64,000 bases of DNA from Owenia fusiformis (GCA_903813345.2 CAIIXF020000002.1:21716455-21780454); one strand, 5' to 3'; numbered from the stretch's first letter, positions 1 to 13,082 are shown. The notes: a model not told the origin generated them from the letters alone. Program-made: numbers and translations.

Positions 1-182
1 GCTCTGGTCCCTAAAGATACCATTCATTTAGACCATGAAGCCATGGTAATTTTTATAACTATGGAAAATCATATAAAGTTGTAATGCAACCATATCTGTC
101 TTCTACCACTTACAGCTAAAACATCAGTATTTGATATTTCTACATCATTTTTGATTCCAGACAAGTCCCGAAATGTTCGTCA

Positions 183-3100
183 ATGGCTGCAGTTAGTTTA
201 CAACCACAGTGTTCCGCTCCAAGTTTGACTTCCATTCTGGCCTCCAGGGACATCCACACATGTACGACACTTCACAAACAAAACATGTTTGATCCAAAGT
301 TTAAATACTTGAAATACAACAAAATTGTATACCCACCACAAGAGGAAGGCGAACCAAGAAGACCAGCTGTGAGTTTATTTCTTTTGAATTTTCATATATA
401 ACTAGATAACGGCAACTCCGCGGAGTAGCAAATCCCAACGAACAAAATATCAATTACCGAATTCCAATCAATTATACTCATTACTTTGGTTGAAAATGAA
501 AAAATTAGATTTTAGAATTGCGAATTCCTGCAAAGCAGCCATTTTGAATTTTCTGAGGTACAAATCTGAAAAATAATACCATAATTGTGATCTTCTCCAA
601 AATTCCTTCAATTTGAGTATAATATAGCCATACTTTGAAGGGATCGAAAAATTATTGCGAAATCGTACATGAACGGCCATTTTGAATTTTACGAGGCTCG
701 AATCAGAAAAAAGGTACAATATTTGCAATCTACTCTTAATTGCCTTTCATTTGAGTATAATAAAGCTATACTTCAGAAAGATCTAAAAATTAGCGAAAAT
801 TTCTGTTTTCCTGTTTTCATGGCCCCTGGGGGTCAGGATGAAAAACACAGAATATATGTGAAATAGATAAATGTTGTGAATACACTACCAAAATTTCAAA
901 CAATAATATTAATTACTTTGGTTTAGAATGAAAAATTTTTGATTTTTGCGAAAAAGTCCCGTCATTTTAAAAGCGGCGGCCATCTTGAAAAAATTTTTTT
1001 TGCGTAAAACTATTCACCAATATACATCTTTCCACTAAATATGAAGAAAATCTGTCAACTAGTATTTGAGTTATCTTCCGGACAGACGGATGGACTGACT
1101 GACTGACTGACTGACTGACTGACTGACTGACGGACTGACGGACTGACGGACAGACGGACGGACGGACGGAGGGCTTCACTATATCCCTAACGAACTTCGT
1201 TCATTGGGATAATCATATATTAGAGGAAATGCATCAATTTTCAACATATAGGGTTGCTTTGTCATGGGGCTGTTTAGACCCTGTGGCTATTTCGAAATTG
1301 GCTCATATTCCACAAAATTTATGAAGTCTGCCGAAATCTTCGATGGGCAAGATTTTATAATCAAAGATGGTTGACCCTGAAATATGAATTATCGGCCATG
1401 GTTGATATAATCCCATGAAATAGTTACCCCATATATCCAAGTAACTCCATACGTCAAAGTTCAATGCAGTTCCCCTATATGGAAGTCCAAATCATAATAT
1501 ATAACAGTTATTTTGCTATTTGTGAAGATTATTGCACAATTTGTTGTAAAATGCTTTTGAATACCATATATTTTCTTCAAAATCTATGTGATATAATGAA
1601 TAAAATGTAAAAAACATAGCTAGGAACAAATAGACTATTTTTCTACATTAAACAGGTTCCAGTGTAGTTTGGCAATTCCATAGGTGACAAAAGTTAATTT
1701 TACGCCCTACCTCAAAAGTAATCATTTATGTATATCAATAAATCGACCATATCCCTTATAAAGAATGCTTTAAATTTGAAAAAAGAAATATTGTTATGCT
1801 AGCTTCTATTCGATTAAAACGACTGGATGGTCAATGTGAAAAGGATGAAATTTCCAGATATTTTGATCAAACAGAACAAATTCAACCTTAGAATCCTGTT
1901 AAGAAGAACCTGTGAAAGATCACTGTACTTATTAGAGAAAATTACAGGATTTGTTTACACCCAGACATCAGCGGTGGTCAAATTGCCATCAAGTGCCTTC
2001 AAAAGGCTACAAGAACACATTTTCCTTTTGTTGCTTTCAGGCTGTTTTTTACATGATAAAGGATTTGTCATTACATCAGAGGTCAGGTCAATCTGCCACC
2101 AAATACCTCAAAAAAGACTATACATACACATTTTCTATGTGATGCCTTCAAGGCTGTTTTTTTCCATGATATAAAATACATAAAATGTTGCATCTGTTTT
2201 TAGGAGGTGACCTATGTTCGTTCTAATATAAAGTACAGCCCAGATAAACTATGGTACATGGCCATAATGGTAAGTTTTAATCAAAAATTAGTATGCTATA
2301 AGAGCCTAATTAAATATGGATCATCTTTTTGCCACATTTTCACTATTCTAATTGTCCTAAATTTTTATCGTACCTAACAAAAGGTACGATATTGTAGTCA
2401 GCTTGACGGGTGGGTGGGTGGGCGGGCGGGCGGCGTCTCACTTTTCAGCTTGTCTACAGGTTTCCAGCCAAACCATTTGAGGGATTCATCTGAAATTTTC
2501 AGGGATGTTTCTACATATCAACGTCAAGAACTGATTAGTTTTTGGGCATTCTGGGTAAATCTTAAGGTGGCCATTTTGGATTTTCCGTCCTAAAATCTTC
2601 ACTTTCAAGACTTGTCTACAGGTTTCCAGCCAAACCATTTGAGGGATTCATCTGAAATTTTCAGGGATGTTTCTACATATCAACGTCAAGAACTGATTAG
2701 TTTTTGGGCATTCTGGGTAAATCTTAAGGTGGCCACTTTGGATTTTCCGTCCTAAAATCTTCACTTTCAAGACTTGTCTACAGGTTTCCAGCCAAACCAT
2801 TTGAGGGATTCATCTGAAATTTTCAGGGATGTTTCTACATATCAACGTCAAGAACTGATTAGTTTTTGGGCATTCTGGGTAAATCTTAAGGTGGCCATTT
2901 TGGATTTTACATCCTAAAATCTTCACTTTCAAGACTTGTCTACAGGTTTCCAGCCAAACCATTTGAGGGATTCATCTGAAATTTTCAGGGATGTTTCTAC
3001 ATATCAACGTCAAGAACTGATTAGTTTTTGGGCATTCTGGGTAAATCTTAAGGTGGCCATTTTGGATTTTACGTCCTAAAATCTTCACTTTCAAGACTTG

Positions 3101-5343
3101 TCTACAGGTTTCCAGCCAAACCATTTGAGGGATTCATCTGAAATGTTCAGGGATGTTTCTACATATCAACGTCAAGAACTGATTAGTTTTTGGGCATTCT
3201 GGGTAAATCTTAAGGTGGCCATTTTGGATTTTCCGTCCTAAAATCTTCACTTTCAAGACTTGTCTACAGGTTTCCAGCCAAACCATTTGAGGGATTCATC
3301 TGAAATTTTCAGGGATGTTTCTACATATCAATGTCAAGAACTGATTAGTTTTTGGGAATTCTTGGTAAATCTAAAGGTGGCCATTTTGGATTTTACGTCC
3401 TAAAATCTTCACTTTCAAGACTTGTCTACAGGTTTCCAGCCAAACCATTTGAGGGATTCATCTGAAATTTTCAGGGATTTCTACATATCAACGTCGAGAA
3501 CTGATTAGTTTTTGGGCATTCTGGTTAAATTTTAAGGTGGCCATTTTGGATTTTCCGTCCTAAAATCTTCACTTTCAAGACTTGTCTACAGGTTTCCAGC
3601 CAAACCGTTCAAATTTTTATTTACATATGTTACACAGTGATAAGTTCTAGAGCTGATTAACTTATCTGCGGCCATCTTGCTTTCTTGGTCAACAAGACCA
3701 CAATGCTGTGTTTTAGGTACGATATTGTTCACGTCTGTGCCTTGTTGATATTTATAGGCTAGCCTTTAAACGGGTAGGCTATAGAGAATTACACCAATGG
3801 TTAGGAAGGAAAGAGGCAGATCTAGCTATAAAAATTATAGATTTTGATATTTATTAGAATTTATTTTCAGATCAGGGGAATGTCTATAGATGAGGCTTTA
3901 AAGCAACTATCTTTCCACAAAAAGAAAGGAGCAATGTTCATTCGAGAGGTAATATACTTACTATAAATGAATCAATACAAAATGACATGAATGTCATAAA
4001 TTTGATTAGATTAACTCTGCAAAATATTAAAGTATTTAATTTTGAACTGCGATTTTCACAAAATTATACAATACTGAATTAAATAAGTGAATTGGTAAGT
4101 TAAAGGCCATTTTTCAATCTTCCAATATTTCTTTATAGTGGTAAATTAATTTAGCACACATCACATGGGTTTATCAACCACTTTATTAAAGTTAAAAAGA
4201 TAATTATATGGATATTAAGCTCCACATTTGAAAATCATCTTTTGACGAACATTATTTTACAAAATGAACAAACTGTCTTGTCATATTCTTAAAAAGAATG
4301 TATCATTTCAAACAATACATTTATTTATACAGCAAATGGAATGCTTTCAGTTTTGATAAAAAAAGTTATATTTAAGAGGTGTTCCACTTATAGAAGTGGG
4401 TCACATGACTTACAAATGTGTTCCACTTACATCAGTATTCCACTTCAGTAAAACTCCACTTTCTGTAAAATGTTCTGCATCTCATTTATTCTGTTTCAGG
4501 CTCTGCTAGAAGCCCAAGAAGAAGCAGTCAGTAAACACAATGTGGAATACAAGTCCAATCTATGGATAGGTATGTACATATATATGTATATGTACATTCA
4601 TCTGCATTTAACTTTTAAACTTGCTATCTATAGTCTGATTCTAGCATACAGTCTAGAGTTATCCTTATCTTGTACGTGCCAAGTTCATTTCTACTGTCTC
4701 TCTACTCTCTTGGAGAGGTCTCATAGAGCCATACATTATATTTCAGTTGAAAATTTTTGGCATTAGCCAGTCATACACATAATTTTTACCTCAATTGATT
4801 CGAGTCATTACCCACAACGTTCTCCCAACGCCCAGCTATCTCAAATTGCAGAGGTATACACTTCTCTTTTTGAATAGGCCGGTATTTCAAAATGTCCACC
4901 AACAACTTCGGGAATTATTTCTGTGTACATTTATTAGCATTTCCAATGTGAGGTTCCTCAGGGTTTTAAGTGGATATTTCACCATTATTTACCAATGATG
5001 ATCAGTCTGGTGAATTAAGTTATCAGCTTACATTTACATTCTGTTTTTCAAAAGCAAATTGTTCTTACTGGTCACCCTGCTTGTTAAGAAAACCTCATGT
5101 TGAGTATATTTAATTGTATTTTCAGAGGATTCCAATGTTGGCAAAGCGTTCCATATCAAAGGCATACGACGTCATGCTAGGATGCGTTACGGTTTCATAC
5201 AGTTCAAATATTGCCACTATTTTGTTAGATTACGAGAGGGGAAACCTCCAAAACATTACCTTGCTCCACCGGAAACTGGACATCAAAAAATGAAAAATAC
5301 TTTACAAGAACATAGGAATAAACGAGTGTTTGGTGGACTATAA
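183..5343 (+). CDS. MRPL22: Mitochondrial large ribosomal subunit protein uL22m
   Basis: Five coding exons: 183-368, 2204-2269, 3871-3948, 4500-4569 and 5126-5343. All have GT/AG borders and matching phases, giving 205 residues, close to the human length. The product is a structural protein of the mitochondrial large ribosomal subunit and lines the peptide exit tunnel. Seen: a basic, Ser/Thr-rich N-terminus that fits a mitochondrial presequence; then KIVYPPQ..GEPRRPA, IRGMSIDEAL, LLEAQEEAVSKHNVEYKSNL and YCHYFVRLREG. I recognise these blocks from animal MRPL22. The ATG at 183 is chosen because the ATG at 171 reaches a stop at once. Intron 1 holds two large repeat elements (401-1213 and about 2365-3745). 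A polyadenylation signal AATAAA lies near 5896. Convergent with the glycosyltransferase gene at 7087. Confidence 0.93.
401..1213. mobile_element. Pearl/HINE-like non-coding element, copy 1 (MRPL22 intron 1)
   Basis: An ~813-bp element, nearly identical over its length to 52179-52959. It starts with a short hairpin (CTCCGCGGAG) followed by ATCCCAACGAAC. It ends in a GACT/GACG microsatellite (about 1090-1170) and then GTTCATTGGGAT, so the ends carry a subterminal inverted repeat of about 12 bp. The interior has blocks like GGCCATTTTGAATTTT. There is no coding capacity. The layout resembles bivalve pearl elements or Helentron-associated non-autonomous elements; that class is inferred. Confidence 0.7.
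2365..3745. mobile_element. Tandem-core repeat element with 162-bp units (MRPL22 intron 1)
   Basis: Seven tandem 162-bp units plus a partial one run from about 2449 to 3610. Unit starts (CTTGTCTACAGG) can be read at 2449, 2611 and 2773. A GGGT/GGGC microsatellite precedes them at about 2409-2433. The outer sequences share GGTACGATATTGT (about 2383 and 3716), the left one inside a near-palindrome. Each unit contains GGTGGCCATTTTGGATTTT. Units differ by only a few bases, so the amplification looks recent or homogenised. A microsatellite next to ~160-bp core repeats fits pearl-type elements. Confidence 0.75.
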
Positions 5344-6606
5344 ACATAGGAATAAAAACGTATGGTGGATCGGGAATGGAGAAATAAATGTGTGTCGTGT
5401 GGATTACGAAATATCAATATTTTGCTGGATTTTGAACATAGGAAAAAACTTTTTGTATGAAAACCTATAACTCACTCTGTTTACCATGCTAGGTTTTTAT
5501 TATATTTAATACAAAGTACATATGTATGTGTTATACACAATCCTCATGTTTCCATGGTGATCTTGTATATTTAGTGATATCATTTAAAGTACAGTAAAAC
5601 CTGTATATCTGAACACCTCTGTGATCTGAACACCTCTCAATATGAACACTTTCTCTGTCCAAATTTTGTAATATCCTGTTGAGTCCCATGTTAAAGAAAC
5701 CTTCAAATGTGAACACCTACTATAATTCTGAACAATTTTTGCCAGTCACAGTGGTATTCAGATTAGACTTTCAGAACACTTGATTTAAAAGGAAATTAAT
5801 TGACTTTAAAATGACCAGGTTAGGATCTTAAGCATCGGAATATCATATTTCAATTAGCATACTGTACAACGAGGATGTGGAATAGTATTTTGTAATAAAT
5901 AGCAACAATTTTATTAATTAGTTCATATTACATTTATATTGATCATAAGCCATTGTGCATAAATGTCAAGTACAAATATATGAAATAAGTAATATAAATA
6001 TATTGGATTCATTTAGGTAGTTGATTGCACATTAATCAATATAGGCTATAAGGGTTATGTACTGGAAGGTTTTTGATACAGGGTTTATCCCAAGAGGGAA
6101 GTATGTGTATCTCCTGATGGACTGCAGTGACCAAGGGAGATATAAATCCAGAGGGATAAACGTTATCCTGAACCGAATTCATAACAGACATATCCTATCC
6201 CTTCTGAGGTTCTAAGTACACTCTACCTTTTAAGTTCTAAAGTGAAAATTTCATATCAAGCGTTTCAAAACTAACATTTAAAAAAGTCCAATCCAAAAAT
6301 TTGATATCTTTTAATGAACTGAGAACGTCAGAGTTCAAAGTTATGGTATATAAATATCTACTATCAACAGGTATACATAATATGTGAATGGGTATGGGTA
6401 GTTGACATTATTCGAATATTGAAGAGTCACTCATGTCTGGTGAAAAACGTTGATATGCTGTATCTTTAGTCTTAGACTATAGTAAAAGAATTGTGATCAG
6501 TATAGTCAAAAATAATAGTGATCAAAACTGTTAGTAAATGATATACCCAATAATGTCTCATCTGTTAATGCACATTGAGATAGGTAACATATTGAAGTTA
6601 TAGATA
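5344..6606. other. MRPL22 3' flank with a degenerate pogo-type repeat
   Basis: No gene seen. 5591-5771 begins CAGTAAAACCTG and carries repeated GAACACC phrases, like the better-bounded copy at 23017-23193; no clear right end is visible. The rest is AT-rich and unrecognised. Confidence 0.5.
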
Positions 6607-6964
6607 CTGTAGATTGGGTTAATTTGGCGCTACTTAATTTTGCCATTTTTTCATATTGGCGGCTTTTTGATTTGGCGGACACTAGCCATAACTTTCATAT
6701 ACACTGGAATAAAATACAAATATCACACTTATTCCTTCAATTCAACTACTTAATCTAGCTAGTAATTTATTTTAATTTATTGATGTTTGTTCAATGTATC
6801 CTTTTCAGATTTTGCAAAAACTAAACTGGAAGTGATTGAAATTCACCAGACAAAGTTCCCAAAAAAATTCCCGGGGATCCGTTCCAAATTTTGGCGAATA
6901 TGTAAATTGGCGTTTTTTCTATTTCGCCAAATTAAAGCGGGCGCCAAATTAACCCAACCTACAG
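6607..6964. mobile_element. 358-bp Tc1/mariner-type MITE
   Basis: Terminal inverted repeats of about 24 bp: left CTGTAGATTGGGTTAATT, right AATTAACCCAACCTACAG, each bordered by TA, the target duplication typical of Tc1/mariner. The small open frames inside (6787-6975 and 6843-7025) lie mostly within the element and show no protein signature. Confidence 0.8.
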
Positions 6965-7086
6965 TAAGCTCTTGATCATAAACTTTGTTCAATTTAATGC
7001 ATTTGACACTGACAATATTTTTCATATTTGTGACTTCATTTAATAAAGCAAAATAAATAGCTTTGCTATAAATAAATAAACTAGAC

Positions 7087-8409
7087 TTAAATGAACTTCG
7101 AAATATTTTCTTTGGCTTCTAATACTGCCCTAGTTAGAGATTTTGCATATTTTTGGGCTGATAGATCTTCTTTGAAGCCATGTTGCGTTTCAATCTCAGC
7201 TTCCTGTTTCATATGGTGAAGCTGGGCTATATCTGGGGATAACTTATCATATTTGTATCCTACTTGTAGGTTCAAAGGTTTATGTACTCCTGCTGATTTT
7301 ATCATGTCAACCCTTGCAATGTATTTTGATCTTATGGGAGGTTCGAAATATTCCAGACTTCTGTATGTATGACTGAGAACACTAGGGGCAGGATTCTTTT
7401 GCAAATTCTTCGGTGGTTTTATAAAGAAACTGTTTTGGGCCAGCCACGCAGCAGTGTGTGAATTCCTATTGCTATATTCTTGGATTAAATCCTTCCATGT
7501 ATTTGCATCTCCGTATGGCATTAGAAATTCATCTATGTCGACGAATGTCACATATTTTGTGTGATGTTTCATTTTATATAAACAATCATTCAACAGTAAT
7601 GGCTGCCCATAGTAAAATATATCTAAATTTTTCAAATATCTTTTTGTTTTCCATTCAATATATTCAAGAATCCCTTGTTTCTGATAATACTGCAAAATAG
7701 GCATAATGTGTTCTTGAACAGATTCGATGTATACGATTATCTTTTGAGCTCCCATCATTTTATTGAACTCGATAGATTCAATGATCAAATCTGCACTAAT
7801 ATTGCCATATAAAGCGCCTTCCAAACATACACCGAAATCTATTTTACTTTCGAGCTTTTGATGATGAACTTTGACCTTATTTGTGATGTCGGAGCAATCA
7901 CAATTTTCGCTTATGGTCACATGTGACACTTGACTTAAATAGTTTGGCACTTTGCATACATAGAAATCTCCCTGATGTGGTTTTACAGGCCATTGGTACG
8001 CTTCAATGTTTTCCAAGATAGCACCTTTCGACACACAAACACTAGCGCCATCTTTATACTGAATTAAACATGATAAGTGCCGATTCAGCCTTCTGTCTTT
8101 CATGACAAGTAATCGTATTAAATCACCGTGGGATGTTTCTTCATAATACGCTGAATATATCCATATTTGTGCATTTCCCACTTGTTGCCATATATGGGTG
8201 TCAGTCAAGTTGGGTAATGTGTCTAAATGTGTAACACACTCGTTGAAATTCAGTAGAACGGGTGGGACTATTGAATTTATACATAGTTTGTTTTTTCCAA
8301 TTCTGGCTCCTTTCCAGTATATGTACACGTAGAACAAAAGAAAAATCATATAAGTTCCCAAGATAAGGCAAAACCCTATCTTTTTCTTATTCTTACTTTT
8401 TAACATCAT
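7087..8409 (-). CDS. GT92 (DUF23) family glycosyltransferase, Golgi type II membrane protein
   Basis: Single uninterrupted 440-residue frame. A short basic N-terminus is followed by one hydrophobic segment (about residues 11-31), the arrangement of Golgi type II membrane enzymes. The C-terminal half matches the glycosyltransferase family 92 pattern: CLEGALYGN, then a stretch on a residue set that moves away from the reader (IESIEFNKMMGAQKIIVYIE), then FVDIDEFLMP at about residues 289-298, whose DID/E is the expected DXD-type metal and nucleotide-sugar site. Known members add galactose to N-glycans (e.g. core fucose in C. elegans); the acceptor here cannot be told. No introns interrupt the frame, and the ATG at 8409 directly precedes the basic and membrane segments. 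Convergent with MRPL22. Confidence 0.88.
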   Translation of the reverse strand: MMLKSKNKKKIGFCLILGTYMIFLLFYVYIYWKGARIGKNKLCINSIVPPVLLNFNECVTHLDTLPNLTDTHIWQQVGNAQIWIYSAYYEETSHGDLIRLLVMKDRRLNRHLSCLIQYKDGASVCVSKGAILENIEAYQWPVKPHQGDFYVCKVPNYLSQVSHVTISENCDCSDITNKVKVHHQKLESKIDFGVCLEGALYGNISADLIIESIEFNKMMGAQKIIVYIESVQEHIMPILQYYQKQGILEYIEWKTKRYLKNLDIFYYGQPLLLNDCLYKMKHHTKYVTFVDIDEFLMPYGDANTWKDLIQEYSNRNSHTAAWLAQNSFFIKPPKNLQKNPAPSVLSHTYRSLEYFEPPIRSKYIARVDMIKSAGVHKPLNLQVGYKYDKLSPDIAQLHHMKQEAEIETQHGFKEDLSAQKYAKSLTRAVLEAKENISKFI

Positions 8410-9880
8410 TTGTAGGCTATCCAGTATTAATTTCTAATATTACCGACCTTCACCTTAGTGACGCCTTAGTTCTCACCTTAGTTCTCTTAATTATCTCAAC
8501 CCAACATACAATAATTAAGTATTCTCATGATTCTGTTAAAGAAAATGTTACTGTTCTAATTTTCTGATCAATTAACAAATTGTAGATTCTCAATTTTTCT
8601 GAAACAAATTAAGTCTGAAAGTTCGAAATGGAATATTTGTACATGGATTTCTTTTACTTGCAATCCTAGTAACAAAAAATCCAAAAGCTGCAGCATTTAA
8701 ACAATACAGTGCTTGAATGTTATTATGAATAAAGTTCTCATTATTCCACGATGAGAACGAAGAAGTTCTAGAGTTCATATAATTCCTCTTTTGTCACAAG
8801 TATAGTTCCATGCATTTTCCTTCTTTTCTTGCTTAACCTTTATTGTTCATGGTAAGATCTTCTTTTGTTTAAACTTTAGGTAGGTATCTTATACTTCTTT
8901 TTTAGTTATATATTTTTCACATCAGGCCTACATCCTCACATATAACTGTTGTTCACCTGTATGTTTAGACTGGACTTTTATGTGCATGTATCTGTAAATG
9001 TTTACCCTCGTTAACATGATATCTATGGCCTCTTCTACCGTACGAGAATTAAGTATTAAGGCCCCAAAAGATAAAATGTTTGTTAAGCAGATTTTTCTGA
9101 AATAACATCTGGTGAGAATTTTTTCATTATTTAGTCTAATAAGGAAAAGACATGTCAAAATGAATGAAGATTGTATGATCTTTTAAAGTCAAGATAATGG
9201 TCAGACCAGGATGATTTTGAGGCAGGTATCATTAAACAGATATTTAATTTGGTAGGGCCTAACAATAAACATGAGCATCTAGCCTTGGGTAAAAAAAATA
9301 TGTTGGTCATGTACAATATAAAACATAATGACAAGAGGGAAAAAACCAAGCAATTTAGAAAACAGGCATGTACTGTAGAAATATTTCTAAATTGAGGAGA
9401 AATATCAGAAAAATTCACGATTCATTGCTATAAGGGAGAAATTGGGTGAGATGAGCATGATCAGATGGAAAATGCAAAGTTTACTGTGCTACAATATACT
9501 ATCACGTTGGCTACCTTGAGTATGTACCTGCATTTACCAGGCACTTAACCTTGAAAAATTCACTCTGAATTTTAATTCATATTTACATATATGGTTTAGC
9601 TACATGTATAGTCTTCAAAACTTCTTCAAAACATAAATCACAAAGTAAGTATTTTTACTAGCCTCGAGAGTTTTACATTTAAATGATGCTAAACACAGAT
9701 GTTTGTACAGTAAGGGACATTATAGAAACCTGTTATCAGTCAATTTACAGCATATTGGTCAATTTGGAACAAAGTTCACTTTAATATTTGCAATCAGATA
9801 TTAGCAAATATTACACATGGCACAAGGATGATTATATATTTTATGAGTAATTATTAATAATAGAAATATGGCTTCAACAA
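8410..9880. other. Intergenic, no gene recognised
   Basis: 5' flank of the glycosyltransferase gene. Short open frames at 8590-8778, 8928-9158 and 9155-9418 show no domain or codon pattern that I trust. No repeat border was recognised. Confidence 0.5.
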
Positions 9881-9884
9881 TTAT

Positions 9885-10975
9885 GTACAGGGTGTCCAAT
9901 AAATAAACATCCCCATTTCATACGAATGAATCACAAAGTAGGCATTTTCATTAGCCTGGCCAGGAGTATTTAACACTTAAATGATGCTAAACATTATTAT
10001 GTACAGGGTGTCCAATATATAAGCATCCCCATGAATCACAAAGTAGGCATTTTCATTAGCCTGGCCAGAGTATTTAACACTTAAATGATGCTAAACATTA
10101 TTATGTACAGGGTGTCCAATATATAAGCATCCCCATGAATCACAAAGTAGGCATTTTCATTAGCCTGGCCAGGAGTATTTAACACTTAAATGATGCTAAA
10201 CATTATTATGTACAGGGTGTCCAATATATAAGCATCCCCATGAATCACAAAGTAGGCATTTTCATTAGCCTGGCCAGAGTATTAAACACTTAAATGATGC
10301 TTAACATTATGATGTACAGGGTGTCCAATATATAAGCATCCCCATGAATCACAAAGTAGGCATTTTCATTAGCCTGGCCAGAGTATTTAACACTTAAATG
10401 ATGCTAAACATTATTATGTACAGGGTGTCCAATATATAAGCATCCCCATGAATCACAAAGTAGGCATTTTCATTAGCCTGGCCAGGAGTATTTAACACTT
10501 AAATGATGCTAAACATTATTATGTACAGGGTGTCCAATATATAAGCATCCCCATGAATCACAAAGTAGGCATTTTCATTAGCCTGGCCAGGAGTATTTAA
10601 CACTTAAATGATGCTAAACATTATTATGTACAGGGTGTCCAATATTATAAGCATCCCCATGAATCACAAAGTAGGCATTTTCATTAGCCTGGCCAGGAGT
10701 ATTTAACACTTAAATGATGCTAAACATTATTATGTACAGGGTGTCCAATATATAAGCATCCCCATGAATCACAAAGTAGGCATTTTCATTAGCCTGGCCA
10801 GGAGTATTTAACACTTAAATGATGCTAAACATTATTATGTACAGGGTGTCCAATATATAAGCATCCCCATGAATCACAAAGTAGGCATTTTCATTAGCCT
10901 GGTCAGAGTATTTAACACTTAAATGATGCTTAACATTATGATGTATAGAGTGTCCAATATTATAAGCCCCCCCCC
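9885..10975. repeat. Tandem array of ~105-bp units
   Basis: About ten near-identical copies. Each contains ACAGGGTGTCCAATATATAA, then CACAAAGTAGGCATTTTCAT, then TTAACACTTAAATGATGCT. The first three unit starts are at 9887, 10003 and 10107. ACAGGGTGTCC resembles the ends of some Tc1/mariner elements, so the array may have grown from a transposon end. It closes on a run of ten C near 10967. Confidence 0.9.
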
Positions 10976-12632
10976 CCCATTTTATACTATATAATAAGTG
11001 TTATCCATCTTTGCATAAAAAGGTTGCATTTTTCTATGAGGAACCAATTCAATGAGGAACCAAGTTGAAAAAGGTTATCAGTCATCAGTTATGTTGATAA
11101 TGACCCTCATCAAAATAAACAGGGGTATACCTGACTTATTCACAATTCCAATATTTCCTAAAATTGGTAGGGAATAAGGGAATGTGTACTCCACAATACA
11201 TTAATTATGGTCCAAAGTGCTAAAAACCAAGCATAACATACATTTTCATTTTGATTTATGGTTATTCTTTAGTTTTCTATATAACTAAAATTTAATCTTA
11301 ATAAATCACAAAAACTGAACTTTTGATGTCTCAGTGAGATATGAATGGTTATTTTGTTTGCAGTAACTGCATGTTCATCCCCACCCTCAAATATTGTTCT
11401 TAATTAGTATGAGTAAATTACAAGAATACTAATATCTAAGTACATGCATGTTCAACCTCACCCTACTCCTACAGTGTGTCATATTAACTATTTATTTTAC
11501 ACATTGGCATTTTCTCCAAATATGAATGTAAACATATTATAACTGAAGTTATTTTCTGAACTGTCTGAACTTTTTCTTAGCCTACGAATACAAAATACAA
11601 ATGTGCATCAAATTATGAACAGTTCAGTGAGTTATGTCTATAAACTCTTTTCACAAAACACATAGCAAAAGATTTTGAAAAATATCACAAAAAATAATGA
11701 AATACAAACAGATACTTGTACAAGGTTTGTGCGAGGTTAACATTTGACCTGCATAAGCACCTACTTGAAACTAAATACAAAGTACGATGTACAAAGCTTT
11801 TCATGGTATCATAAGCTACTGATGATAAATAATGAACATAAAATAAATAATAATAATAAAAATCATGGCAGTCCAACCAACCTGTTTAAAAGGCTGCCAG
11901 ACATACTTGTGCATAGAAATTAGACATGTTAGAGGTGTCACACTAACCCAAAGTCGACCTGTATCTAAGGTCGGAAGGCTCTGGTCAGGTCACAAACAAC
12001 TACTTACCAATTTCGGGTCGGGTCAGAACACTCAGGAATATCGTAAATCATCTTAAATGCTTTATATTCCGGCAATGATTTCAAACTTCTAGCTGACATA
12101 TTTCTTGTATACGTATAAATTACAAACAGAAAATAATTTACAGTTCTTCTCTAACAATTTAATGCCAAGTTTCTCTCATTTGTCCTTTATCAAAGTATAA
12201 TATTCCGTGCAGCCTTAAACAGTCTTATAATGTGCCATGTTCACTGTATAATAACCTTGACAGGGATCCTCAGCACCAATGGACATTTGATATGGCAATG
12301 GACCCAAATTTTAGGATCTGTTAATTTGAGAGATTGTTTTTTTAACACATTGATATCTGAGGGTTCAGCCCAGGACCCTTGCCAAAATTTGTATACTGTG
12401 AACCCCCAGGAATAATTTGGACTTAAAAGGCTCAAAAAGGCCCATTTTTTTAGGCCCTACAAAGTTTTTGAGCTCAAGGGCATCCGCCAAAGACATATCC
12501 AAACAAATCCAGAATCTTCATCACTGAAGGAACATTTCTTGATCACATTCCAATCCTCTCTTTAGACTAGAGAATAACATGAACTATGATGCTGCCATCT
12601 TTATATAGGCATAAAATATTTGCTTTATATAT
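10976..12632. other. Intergenic, nothing recognised
   Basis: AT-rich with no coding pattern, clear repeat border or RNA gene. Open frames at 11685-11876, 11865-12056 and 12230-12435 are short and overlap on opposite strands, so they are likely chance. Confidence 0.5.
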
Positions 12633-12711
12633 CACGGTGAGCAACCATACCGCACCGGGGATCGACCCCGGTGCGTTACACTTAAATTGTAACGCTCCGG
12701 AGTGAAGAAAA

Positions 12712-12741
12712 ATGGCGGACAATGATAAATGCATTATGGAC
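12712..12741 (+). other. Candidate short first exon at the left end of the transposon
   Basis: ATG GCG GAC begins 28 bases inside the left TIR, encodes ten residues (MADNDKCIMD) and runs straight into GTGAGT, a good donor. The right end carries the minus-strand counterpart, also ATG GCG GAC. No later plus-strand exon was found, so this may be the orphan start of a lost second gene or an end copied from the other side. Confidence 0.35.
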
Positions 12742-13082
12742 GTGAGTAGAAATTTTTGATTTACGATGTTTCGTGATTAGGTACGAAGAACTCCTATGTA
12801 CCATTCAAAGTACAATATATTAAGGAATGATCCAGATCGATTAGATCAGTGATAACTAGCCTATATAATGCAAACAAGATGTAAAAGCACAAGCAACATC
12901 AAAATATTTTGATGTTTTTTATTCTTTTTATGAAATATATGTAGAATATTCCTAGATTGTGCGAGAATATATCTTATCAACATGATTCTTATGGTTGCAT
13001 GCAAAATTGTGTCAGTTTAGGAGTTAAATGGTGGTCAGTTTTATGAGATATCACTAAATCTAGTTGTAACGCACCGGTCATA

